The position numbers and the translations under genes were made by a program. From the NCBI RefSeq assembly GCF_008033385.1, contig NZ_VOGY01000001.1, forward strand, positions 672,303 to 736,302: a stretch of 64,000 nt of DNA. The letters run 5' to 3'. Every line of letters starts with the position of its first letter. Within the stretch, counting starts at the first letter, position 1. Below, piece by piece: positions 39,755-48,097 of this stretch. Origin of the DNA: Algibacter pacificus (GTDB lineage Bacteria; Bacteroidota; Bacteroidia; Flavobacteriales; Flavobacteriaceae). The notes under the pieces were generated by a model that was given only the letters and a program-made list of their open reading frames with translations, did no database searches and was not told where the DNA came from.

Positions 39755-42343
39755 TTATTTCTTTAAAATTTTAACAGTAATAGGGTGATCTAGATAAATT
39801 TTAGCTAAGTATATACCTGAAGCTGCATTAGCCAAATCGAGTACTACTTTTCCATGTTGTTGTTTATAGGTCTTATTAGATATTAATGTTCCCGATTCTG
39901 TATATATATTTATTTTGATTTCTGATTTCGATTGAGGAACCGTGATTTCAAAAGCACCAGATGTGGGGTTTGGGATGGCTTTTATGTTACCTATTTTAAT
40001 TTCTGATTTTTTTTTTGTTGATAGCAGGCTTTCATTAATGTTAAAATCTAGTACTCCGCTTCCATAGGTAGCAAATCGCACTAAGTTTTTAGATTTAATA
40101 AATTGTACGTCAGTAAATTGAACGTTAGGAACATGTTCGCCAGTCATTGCAAACCATTGGTCTTGATCTACAGAGTATACCCAAGCGCCATCGGTTTCAC
40201 AAGAAGCAAATACATATTTTCCGTTTGGCGATACGGTTAAATCTGTAATTCGGGTTACGGCTAAGCCAGAATTGTGATTAGAAAATGTCGCTCCACCGTC
40301 ATTCGATATTAAAAACATATTGCCTTTTCCTGCAAAATATACAGTCGCTTCATCTGTTGTACTTGTGGCAATTACAGTTCTTCTTTTTCTGTGAGAATCA
40401 TCTTGTTTGGGCCAGGTTCCAGTATAGCTAGATTGTGTAAAGGTTACCCCGCCATCGCTTGAGTACATTAATGGTCCGTTTTTTAAACCAACATACCATC
40501 TATTAGTATTTAAATCTGAATAACCAAAACTAATAGGAGCTCCAGAAAAAACAAAAGGATGTAATGTTTTTAATATGGTGGTACCATTAAATGTAAATTT
40601 ATTTAATTGGGTACCTCCTGCAGGGATATAAATAGCATCTTCATTCGGATTTGGAGAAGGGGTCATGCTAGTGGCCCACCAGCTTGTATAATAATCTTTT
40701 TTAACAACGGTGCTGTAATTTCCGCCATTAAGTACCGATGCGTGCCCAATGGTACCATAATAATACCAAAACCATGCAGAGGATTCATCTTTAGATAAAG
40801 CAACTCGTAAAACATCGGTGTTAGCTTCGCGGTCTGCTTCATATATATTGTTGCTGTTAGGAGTATCAATAAAACCTTGAGATCCACGATCTTGATTAGC
40901 GGTATAAGCTCTATTGTTTATATCACTTGTAGCGGCATCATATGCCATTATAATAGGAGATCCAGTATTTATGGAAACCCAAGAGTTTGATAATCTAGGA
41001 TTATTGGAGTAATAGCTTCCAAAATCTAAGCCAACAAAAGTGATGGTGCCACCGCTTTCTTTGTTGTATGTTTTCATGTGCTGTAAATCCCAGGCGTAAT
41101 ATGTGTTAAAATAGTGGTTGTTGCTAGACCATGTAGCGCCATAATCGGTAGACATATACAAATCTACAAAACCTTTAAAACAAACGTTAGGAGATGTAGG
41201 GTGAATTTCCATTAATGGACTGTTGTTATTATTAGAGGTTTGTGTCCATGTTTTGGCTTCATCATCGGAATAAAATATATTTGTATTACCCGCACTGATA
41301 TAAAAATAGTATTTGCCTCCAACTAAGGTGCCAAAAACTTTTAGTGCGCCAGAAAAAGTTTGAGCGGGGGATGCGTATGGCGAAAAGTCGCTATCACCTT
41401 CTTCCATTTTATAAATTAATAATCTTGAGTCGCTTTTTCTTTTAGCAAAGCAGTAAACACTATTACTGTTATGCGGTTTATTAATTACAACTTCAAAATC
41501 TGATTTTTTAAATTTTACACTAGATTCGGTATAATTTAGTCCATAATCGGTTGATATAAAAAGGCGGTCGTAGGCATCACCTGAAATATAACTTCCGCCA
41601 TGAGCAACTATACGTCTACCTGTTGGAGTTTTGGTAACTACGGTTTTATAGTTCCAAGAGCTTTGGAACAGCGCACCATTGGCATCAATCCAATTACGGC
41701 CTTCGTCATCTGAAAATTCCATACCGCCGTTGGATTTTTGGTGAAGTAAACGAAAACTATTGTCTGGTAGGTTTATTCCGTTTAAATCGTCGCCTAATAC
41801 GTTTTTTTTATGATTTCTAAGCGACCATTTAATAGGGGCACTTTCATCAATTTTATAAAGATGGCCAGCGAATGAAACAGCATAAAGCTCTTCGTTTACA
41901 GGGTCGTAAACCGAGCCATCAGCTCTAAATCCACTATCGTCAAATAGTTCTAGGTTTTTTTGATTCCAACTCCCCGTTATATTATTGTTGGCGTATGCGT
42001 AGCTGTTTGGAGCCAAAGGCATATTATCAAATTTTAAGAATTTTTTTTCAGAAGATACTAAGGTGTCATAATTGGTGAATTTATAACCAGATTTATCTAA
42101 ATTTTGTTTCCATTGGTTATATTTTTCAAGCGCTTCTCCTTTTAGGGTATTAGGGTCAAAGGGTGCTTCTGTTTGTAAATTTTCTTCTGGTTCTTCCTCG
42201 AACTCTTCCTCTTGGTACTCATCATTTAGTGGTTGTGTTGTGGTTTCTTTTTTAGGTGTTTCTAAAAGAAAAAACAAGGATATTGATATCAATACAGATA
42301 CAAAAACAGAAAATTTAAATATGTTCTTTTTTACAGTTGTCAT
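39755..42343 (-). CDS. BNR/Asp-box beta-propeller protein with T9SS sorting domain
   Basis: 862 residues. N-terminal membrane or signal segment (about 8-28), then a highly acidic stretch (about 40-60, EEEFEEEPEEN). The body shows at least six Asp-box-type repeats (SDDEGRNW, STDYGLNYTE, SDDEAKTW, STDYGATW, SSDGGVTF, SNDGGATF) typical of sialidase, sortilin and GH74 propellers. C-terminal T9SS type A domain (about 790-862, KAIPNPTSGAFEI to VKILKK). No sialidase Arg triad or FRIP motif is obvious, so I do not call a sialidase. It may be a surface glycan-binding or new hydrolytic propeller. 25 bp after the GH16 gene, likely the same transcript. Confidence 0.78.
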   Translation of the reverse strand: MTTVKKNIFKFSVFVSVLISISLFFLLETPKKETTTQPLNDEYQEEEFEEEPEENLQTEAPFDPNTLKGEALEKYNQWKQNLDKSGYKFTNYDTLVSSEKKFLKFDNMPLAPNSYAYANNNITGSWNQKNLELFDDSGFRADGSVYDPVNEELYAVSFAGHLYKIDESAPIKWSLRNHKKNVLGDDLNGINLPDNSFRLLHQKSNGGMEFSDDEGRNWIDANGALFQSSWNYKTVVTKTPTGRRIVAHGGSYISGDAYDRLFISTDYGLNYTESSVKFKKSDFEVVINKPHNSNSVYCFAKRKSDSRLLIYKMEEGDSDFSPYASPAQTFSGALKVFGTLVGGKYYFYISAGNTNIFYSDDEAKTWTQTSNNNNSPLMEIHPTSPNVCFKGFVDLYMSTDYGATWSSNNHYFNTYYAWDLQHMKTYNKESGGTITFVGLDFGSYYSNNPRLSNSWVSINTGSPIIMAYDAATSDINNRAYTANQDRGSQGFIDTPNSNNIYEADREANTDVLRVALSKDESSAWFWYYYGTIGHASVLNGGNYSTVVKKDYYTSWWATSMTPSPNPNEDAIYIPAGGTQLNKFTFNGTTILKTLHPFVFSGAPISFGYSDLNTNRWYVGLKNGPLMYSSDGGVTFTQSSYTGTWPKQDDSHRKRRTVIATSTTDEATVYFAGKGNMFLISNDGGATFSNHNSGLAVTRITDLTVSPNGKYVFASCETDGAWVYSVDQDQWFAMTGEHVPNVQFTDVQFIKSKNLVRFATYGSGVLDFNINESLLSTKKKSEIKIGNIKAIPNPTSGAFEITVPQSKSEIKINIYTESGTLISNKTYKQQHGKVVLDLANAASGIYLAKIYLDHPITVKILKK

Positions 42344-42368
42344 TTTTATAGTGGTATATTTTAAGTTG

Positions 42369-44375
42369 TTAATTTTTTATCAATAGCTTAGTTGTGGTTT
42401 TTGTTGTTCCATTTAGTTTTAGTAAATAGCTACCAGCACTCATGTGGCTAGTGTTTATTTCTAAATAAGTACTATGCAAAGGAATGATATCTTTTTTTAA
42501 GAGTAGCCCATTTATAGAATATATGGTCCAATTATAATAGGAGTTAGGTTTATTTAATTTAATATATAATTTGTTTTTAAAAGGGTTTGGATAGATTATA
42601 ATATTGGTTTCTATTGGAGTATTAAGGCTTAGTTGATGGTTATACGAGCCATTAATAAAAAGTTCTGCAATATTGGTAAACGGTGAGTTATTAACATCGG
42701 CCAATGCCACTAGTTTAATGTATTGGCATTCGGTAACATGGTCAAGATATATGGTTTTTAAAGAGGAATCTCCATTCAGGGTGCCACTAACAATTGGAGC
42801 TCCCCAATTTACGCCATCCATTGATGTGTAAAATTGGTATTGTGTTATATTGCCATTTGTTTTGCCATCTTGTCTAGGTAAGTATTTCAATGCTTCAATT
42901 TGTGCAATATCTCCTAAGTTAATTTGGATTTCGTGGGGATGCGAAGGTTTATCGTTAGCCCAATCTGTAAACCAAAAAGAATTAGAATTATTGTCAAACG
43001 CATTTGTAGCAGGATTTCCTGTACCTTGATTATCTTCACTATCAACCATAAGTAATTGCCAGTTGTCTTTACTTAGTTGAGGTGGATATGAACCTTTTAG
43101 ATATAACTCTGCTATATTGGTAAAAGGTTTATTGTCTTTGGACGCTAAAGCAACTAGTTTGATGTATTTACACTCAATGGTTTTGTTAAAATTTACTGTT
43201 TTAAGGGTGTAATCTCCAGTAAAACTCCCACTAGCAATTGGAGTTCCCCAGTTAGACGTGGTGTTTGATGCGTAGAATTCGTACTGAGTAATGTTTCCGT
43301 TTGTATTGTTATCTTGTCTAGGTAAATATTTAAAGGCACTAATTTTAGCTCGTTCCCCTAAATCAATTTGTATTTCATGCGGTGGTGTTGGTTGGTTGGT
43401 TTTCCATTCTGTGTGCCAAAAGGTGTTTGGGTTATCATCAAAAGCATTAATAGCGGGGTTTCCTTGGCCTTCAGTATCTTCGCTATCTACCATAACCAAC
43501 TTCCAATGGTCTTGTTTTAATAGCGTTTCATCTATATCGGTTGCGGTTTGTTCTTTCCAAACTCTAATGTAATCTACTTGAGTTTCTGTAAGGTATCCAA
43601 CAGGGTAGTCTTTAAAATACTGATCGCCAGTTAGCCCAAAGCTAGCTCCATTAGATAACCATAAATATTCTAAGGTTTTTACAACCCATTTGGTATCTGA
43701 ATAACGTACCTTAAAAACACCATCATAATAAATATCCATAAAACTTTCTGTCCAGTGAAACCCCCAAGTATGAAACCCAGAATGGATGCCAGGAGTATTA
43801 TATTGTTTCGTGTTTGCTTGGTGGTTAGTGCCATAACCATCTATATGTATTACAGATTTGGTATAATCTCCGGTCCATGCAGTTTCAAAAACATCTATTT
43901 CGGCGCCATCATTAGCAGTACCATCAACGTTACTCATATTAGGTCCTTGTAGCCAAAAAGCGGTATGGGTGCCTTTACTAGCATCTCCAACTTTAATTCG
44001 GGTTTCAAAATAACCATATTGAGTTAAATATTTTGAAGCACTATTTATAGAGCCATTGGTCATTGAGCTACTGTTGGTTTTAAAAACTTTTAGAATTAAA
44101 TTTCCATTTTCTACCGATACATTTTCTGGTTTCCATTTCCAATCATAAATTCCAATATTAGGTCTAGCAGCTCTAGAATTTGTACTGTTATCAATTTGCC
44201 ATTTTTTGTCATCGACACTTGTTCCATTAAATTCATCACTAAAATCAAGCGTCCAGCTACCTTCTATATTGGTATTGTTAGGTTTAGCGTTTTTTGGCGT
44301 TTCTTCATCGACGTTTTGCGAAAAAATGACGTTTGGCATTATAGTTAAAAAACATATTAGTAATATTATTCTCAT
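42369..44375 (-). CDS. GH16 family endo-glycanase with two discoidin domains and T9SS sorting domain
   Basis: 668 residues. Signal peptide about 1-20. GH16 jelly-roll domain about 40-275 with catalytic motif EIDVFE: Glu159 (nucleophile), Asp161 and Glu164 (acid/base), the ExDxxE form found in agarases, carrageenases, laminarinases and some galactanases. Two tandem F5/8-type C (CBM32-like) domains follow, about 285-430 and 435-580; they are strongly alike (both contain VMVDSED or LMVDSED and YLPRQD), so one arose by duplication. C-terminal T9SS type A sorting domain about 595-668. Family known: endo-cleavage of beta-1,3 or beta-1,4 galactans and glucans. With the beta-galactosidase genes here a beta-1,3-galactan backbone is the leading guess. 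First gene after the operator at 44580-44636. Confidence 0.9.
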   Translation of the reverse strand: MRIILLICFLTIMPNVIFSQNVDEETPKNAKPNNTNIEGSWTLDFSDEFNGTSVDDKKWQIDNSTNSRAARPNIGIYDWKWKPENVSVENGNLILKVFKTNSSSMTNGSINSASKYLTQYGYFETRIKVGDASKGTHTAFWLQGPNMSNVDGTANDGAEIDVFETAWTGDYTKSVIHIDGYGTNHQANTKQYNTPGIHSGFHTWGFHWTESFMDIYYDGVFKVRYSDTKWVVKTLEYLWLSNGASFGLTGDQYFKDYPVGYLTETQVDYIRVWKEQTATDIDETLLKQDHWKLVMVDSEDTEGQGNPAINAFDDNPNTFWHTEWKTNQPTPPHEIQIDLGERAKISAFKYLPRQDNNTNGNITQYEFYASNTTSNWGTPIASGSFTGDYTLKTVNFNKTIECKYIKLVALASKDNKPFTNIAELYLKGSYPPQLSKDNWQLLMVDSEDNQGTGNPATNAFDNNSNSFWFTDWANDKPSHPHEIQINLGDIAQIEALKYLPRQDGKTNGNITQYQFYTSMDGVNWGAPIVSGTLNGDSSLKTIYLDHVTECQYIKLVALADVNNSPFTNIAELFINGSYNHQLSLNTPIETNIIIYPNPFKNKLYIKLNKPNSYYNWTIYSINGLLLKKDIIPLHSTYLEINTSHMSAGSYLLKLNGTTKTTTKLLIKN

Positions 44376-44579
44376 AGTTGAATTCTTATTTGTAGTATTA
44401 TTCTTTCTTTTTTATTAAGTTTTGAACGATAATGCGATATGGGTTTTATTTTAATGATAATATCAAATGTGTAAAATTTATATTTTTATTTTTAAAGTTA
44501 ATTTTAGATAATTATCTAAAAGACAGGTTGTTATAGTGGTTTTTTTTTGTAAGTTATATTGTTGGGGGAATGGAGAATT

Positions 44580-44636
44580 CAAACTTAAAAATTTTGTTTA
44601 AAAAAAATATAGACATAAATACTTAAAAAATAGACA
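44580..44636 (-). promoter_or_regulatory. Operator (21-bp direct repeat) and -7 box for GH16 operon
   Basis: Read on the minus strand: TGTCTATTTTTTAA from 44636, TGTCTATATTTTTT from 44615 (period 21) and, exactly 28 bp after the second half-site starts, TAAGTTTG (44587-44580), a perfect -7 box. About 205 bp of leader separate it from the GH16 start. The opposite orientation, toward the aldehyde dehydrogenase at 44903, is less likely because no matching -7 box follows on that side. Confidence 0.7.
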
Positions 44637-44902
44637 TTTCTGTTTTTATGTTAGTTTACTAAAAAGGAGATGGATTAAAGAATAAACTCAAGCGCTTAAT
44701 TTTTTTTGTAAAAACAACAAGGGTACAAAAATATTCAAATGAGGTATTGGTGTTTTAAAAATAGATAATATAGTATTACATATGAATAATAAATCATCAT
44801 TATTATTTATAGTTTTAAGTTAATTTCACAAGATAAAAATACTTCGTATGGTAAGTATGACTTTTACTTTATAAAGCGTTTAAAACTAGTAAAATATATA
44901 AA
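44637..44902. other. Remainder of divergent intergenic region
   Basis: No gene. Contains the palindrome AAGCGCTT at 44690-44697, which resembles LacI- or GntR-type half-sites but has no supporting context. The promoter for the aldehyde dehydrogenase must be here; no clear TAnnTTTG is seen. The leader between the GH16 -7 box and its start codon (44376-44579) likewise shows nothing I can name. Confidence 0.4.
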
Positions 44903-46486
44903 ATGATAACAGGAAAAAATTATATAGGTAATCAATTATCTGCAACGGGAAGTACAACATTTAAAACATTTAATCCGTTATTAAATTTAGAAAATCAATG
45001 GGAAATAACCGAAGCATCGGCAGAAGAGGTAAATGAAGCTGTAGCCTTAGCAAGGCAAGCTTTTCATGTTTATTCTAAAATATCGGGAGCTAAAAAAGGA
45101 GCTTTTCTTAGAAGTATTGCAAAAGAAATTGAAGCTTTAGGAGATGAACTTTTAGAAGTTTATTCGGCAGAGAGCGGTTTACCAAAAGGAAGAGCGATGG
45201 GAGAACGCGGGAGAACCATAGGGCAATTACTAGCCTTTGCAACGCATGTTGAAGAAGGAAGTTGGGTAGAGGCCTCTATTGATACGGCACAACCAAACCG
45301 AGAGCCTATTCCCAAAGTAGATTTAAGAAAAATGTATGTTGCTCTAGGGCCTGTAGCTGTTTTTGGAGCATCAAATTTTCCTTTAGCTTTTTCAACAGCT
45401 GGGGGAGATACTGCATCGGCATTAGCAGCAGGTTGTCCGGTGATTGTGAAATCGCATCCTATGCATGCAGGTACGGGGGAGTTAGTGGCATCTGCAATTC
45501 TTAAAGCAGCTAAAAATACAGGAATGCCAAATGGAGTTTTTTCAAATTTAAATAGTAGTGGCATTAAAGTTGGAGAAATGCTAGTACAACATCCAGGAGT
45601 TAAAGCTGTAGGTTTTACAGGAAGTATTAAAGGAGGAAGAGCTTTATTCGATTTAGGAGCTAAACGTGAAGAGCCTATTCCTGTATTTGCAGAAATGGGA
45701 AGTATTAATCCTGTCGTTTTATTACCTAAATCTTTAAAGAATAGAGCCCAAAATATAGCGAAAACCTATGCTGGATCGATAACCTTAGGTGCAGGGCAGT
45801 TTTGTACAAATCCAGGATTAATTCTAGGTATTAAGTCAGAAGAGTTAACCCAATTTATTAATGATTTAGCAGAAGAAATTGTAAAAATAGAACCATCATG
45901 TATGTTGCATCCCAACATTATTGGCGCCTATGAGACTAATAAAGCAAAAGCATTATCGCAAAGCGAATTAACAGTATTGTTCGATTATAAAAATGAGGTC
46001 AATGCAAATTATGGAAAACAAGCAGTAACCACTGTTGAAGGGGATACCTTTTTAAAAAATACAACCTTACACCAGGAAGTTTTTGGTCCTTACTCTTTAG
46101 TTGTACAATGTGAAAATAAAGCGCAACTGGAAACAGTAATATCTAAATTAGAAGGCCAGTTAACAGGAACATTAATTTCTGATGATGATGAAATAACAGC
46201 ATATGCAGAGGTTGTAGCTGCTTTGCAAAGTAGAGTTGGCCGTGTTATTTTTAATGGCGTACCAACAGGGGTTGAAGTATGCGCTTCCATGCAACATGGT
46301 GGACCTTATCCTGCATCTACAGATTCTCGGTTTACAGCTGTAGGTGTCGATTCAATTAAGCGATGGGTACGTCCATTTAGTTACCAAGATTGGCCAAACC
46401 ATTTGTTGCCTGATGAACTTAAAAATGAAAATCCTTTAGCTATTTTAAGAACAATTAATAATTTAAAAACTACCGATAAAATATAA
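44903..46486 (+). CDS. Alpha-ketoglutarate semialdehyde dehydrogenase, NADP+ type
   Basis: 527 residues, no signal peptide, cytosolic. Aldehyde dehydrogenase fold with Asn158 in GASNFPLAFSTAGGD, Glu264 in FAEMGSINP and catalytic Cys301 in GAGQFCTNPG. The ASNFPLAFSTAGGDTASA string and a length near 525 fit the type II/III ketoglutarate semialdehyde (2,5-dioxopentanoate) dehydrogenases. Family known: type III is the last step of trans-4-hydroxyproline catabolism, type II of glucarate/galactarate catabolism, and the same reaction ends the oxidative pentose (L-arabinose, D-xylose) routes. The product is 2-oxoglutarate. Its two downstream neighbours are Xaa-Pro peptidases, which favours the hydroxyproline role. 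The other pathway enzymes are not in this window. Confidence 0.88.
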   Translation: MITGKNYIGNQLSATGSTTFKTFNPLLNLENQWEITEASAEEVNEAVALARQAFHVYSKISGAKKGAFLRSIAKEIEALGDELLEVYSAESGLPKGRAMGERGRTIGQLLAFATHVEEGSWVEASIDTAQPNREPIPKVDLRKMYVALGPVAVFGASNFPLAFSTAGGDTASALAAGCPVIVKSHPMHAGTGELVASAILKAAKNTGMPNGVFSNLNSSGIKVGEMLVQHPGVKAVGFTGSIKGGRALFDLGAKREEPIPVFAEMGSINPVVLLPKSLKNRAQNIAKTYAGSITLGAGQFCTNPGLILGIKSEELTQFINDLAEEIVKIEPSCMLHPNIIGAYETNKAKALSQSELTVLFDYKNEVNANYGKQAVTTVEGDTFLKNTTLHQEVFGPYSLVVQCENKAQLETVISKLEGQLTGTLISDDDEITAYAEVVAALQSRVGRVIFNGVPTGVEVCASMQHGGPYPASTDSRFTAVGVDSIKRWVRPFSYQDWPNHLLPDELKNENPLAILRTINNLKTTDKI

Positions 46487-46793
46487 GTTGAAGTTTTAAA
46501 AGAATTTTAAATTTAATCAAGGATATATAATCTGGATTAGTAGTAACCGGCTAATAACTATTATTTGCTTATGGCCACAACGGCTATTTAGTGTACGATT
46601 AATTAATATATAATAGGCGAAGTGTAGCGTTACAGAACAGAATTCTACATAAAATTTAGTTTCAATTTGTTTTGTAAAAAAGAAAATCTAAAGGATATTA
46701 AAATAATAAATAGTAAAATAATTCCAAGTAAAATATTATTAAATAATAATATCCTTTAGTTAGTAATATTTTACCTGGTAGCATTTTTAATAT
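46487..46793 (+). other. Intergenic region with long inverted repeat upstream of peptidase genes
   Basis: 307 bp without a gene. A perfect 13-bp inverted repeat (CTAAAGGATATTA at 46688-46700, its complement at 46747-46759) encloses 46 bp of AT-rich loop and ends 34 bp before the M24 start codon. It could be a dyad operator or an mRNA structure. A GC-richer patch at about 46545-46665, unlike its surroundings, may be a small degenerate intergenic repeat. Confidence 0.5.
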
Positions 46794-48086
46794 ATGAGAT
46801 ATACCTCAATACCGAATACACTGTTTATAAAAAACAGAAGTAATTATAAAAAGAAGTTAACCCCCAATACAATAACTGTTTTAGTATCCAATGATGTAAA
46901 GCATACCAATGCAGACGGAACGATGGGGTTTGCCCAAAACAGCGATTTGCTATATCTATCTGGAATAGACCAAGAAGAAACTATTTTGGTTTTATACCCA
47001 GATGCTTATAAAGAAGAAAACAAAGAAATACTTTTTATAAAGGAGACCAGCGAACATATAAAAATATGGGATGGTGAGAAGTTAACCAAACAAGAAGCTT
47101 CGCAAATTTCAGGTATTGCTAGGGTTGAGTGGATTCAGGATTTTGAAAAAATATTGCAATATATGGCTTTTGAAGCCGATGGTTTTTATTTGGGGCATAA
47201 CGAGCATTTAAAACGTAGCACATGGAACCAAGAAACGCAACAAGACCGGATGATTGCATGGTGCAAAAAAAAATATCCACTGCATCAATATTTCAGAGTG
47301 GCACAGCTAACCAGAGATTTAAGACCCGTTAAATCTATAGAAGAAATTAATTTAATAAAAAAAGCAGCAACCATTAGTATAGAAGGGTTTAAGCGTGTTT
47401 TAAAAGCAGCTAAACCCAATATGCACGAGTATGAGTTAGAAGCCGAATTATCATACTGTTTTACAAAAGCAGGAGCCAATGGACATGCTTTTAGCCCTAT
47501 TGTGGCATCGGGTAAAAATGCTTGTTCTTTGCATTACAACACGAATCATAATCTTTGCCAGAATGGCGCTATGGTATTGTTAGATTTTGGTGTATGTTAC
47601 GGAAACTACAATAGCGATACCACACGTTGTTTTCCCGTTAACGGAAAGTTTTCTAAAAGACAAAAAGACGTATATTCATCGGTGCTTTATTGTTTAAAAA
47701 AAGGAAGCGAATTATTAAAACCAGGAATTTCTCATACGACTTATGAAAAAAATATGGCAAGCCTTATAGAAATAGAATTAATTAAATTAGGCTTGCTTAA
47801 TGCTGAAGATGTAGAAAATCAGGATCCAAATAAGCCATTGTATAAAAAATATTTTATGCACGGTACTGCGCACTATATAGGTTTAGATGTTCATGATGTA
47901 GGCTTATATTCTAGAGTTTTTAAACCCGGCATGGTGCTTACTTGCGAACCTGGAATATATATTGAAGAAGAAGGCATAGGGTGTCGTTTAGAAAACGATT
48001 ATTTAATCACCGAAAATGGGCATGAAAATCTTACCCAGGATATGCCTATAGAAATAGAGGATATTGAACGATTAATGAACCATTAA
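46794..48086 (+). CDS. pepP: Aminopeptidase P, Xaa-Pro aminopeptidase (M24B)
   Basis: 430 residues, no signal peptide. N-terminal AMP_N domain (about 1-140), then a pita-bread metallopeptidase domain with a complete set of dimetal ligands: Asp264 (LLDFG), Asp275 (NSDTTR), His360 (TAHYIGLDVHD), Glu385 (TCEPGIYI) and Glu400 (GCRLEND). The spacing matches E. coli PepP closely. Reaction: removes the N-terminal residue before proline, and in some members before hydroxyproline. Cytosolic, so it would act on imported small peptides. 11 bp before a second M24 gene and in the same direction as the ketoglutarate semialdehyde dehydrogenase. No GH or sulfatase lies in this block, so it is a peptide-use module inside a glycan locus. 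Confidence 0.92.
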   Translation: MRYTSIPNTLFIKNRSNYKKKLTPNTITVLVSNDVKHTNADGTMGFAQNSDLLYLSGIDQEETILVLYPDAYKEENKEILFIKETSEHIKIWDGEKLTKQEASQISGIARVEWIQDFEKILQYMAFEADGFYLGHNEHLKRSTWNQETQQDRMIAWCKKKYPLHQYFRVAQLTRDLRPVKSIEEINLIKKAATISIEGFKRVLKAAKPNMHEYELEAELSYCFTKAGANGHAFSPIVASGKNACSLHYNTNHNLCQNGAMVLLDFGVCYGNYNSDTTRCFPVNGKFSKRQKDVYSSVLYCLKKGSELLKPGISHTTYEKNMASLIEIELIKLGLLNAEDVENQDPNKPLYKKYFMHGTAHYIGLDVHDVGLYSRVFKPGMVLTCEPGIYIEEEGIGCRLENDYLITENGHENLTQDMPIEIEDIERLMNH

Positions 48087-48097
48087 GACAATTATTT

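Noticed and set aside
39755..42343. Annotation of the BNR protein as an exo-alpha-sialidase
   Set aside because: Asp boxes alone are not diagnostic, and I could not find the FRIP motif or the arginine triad.
44690..44697. AAGCGCTT palindrome as a LacI-type operator
   Set aside because: An 8-bp palindrome is too short, no LacI-type regulator gene is present, and there is no second copy in the window's promoter regions that I noticed.
45160..45564. Long antisense frame within the aldehyde dehydrogenase gene
   Set aside because: A shadow of a strongly coding region with all catalytic motifs on the plus strand; no independent start or homology signal. The same holds for the other antisense frames inside large genes.
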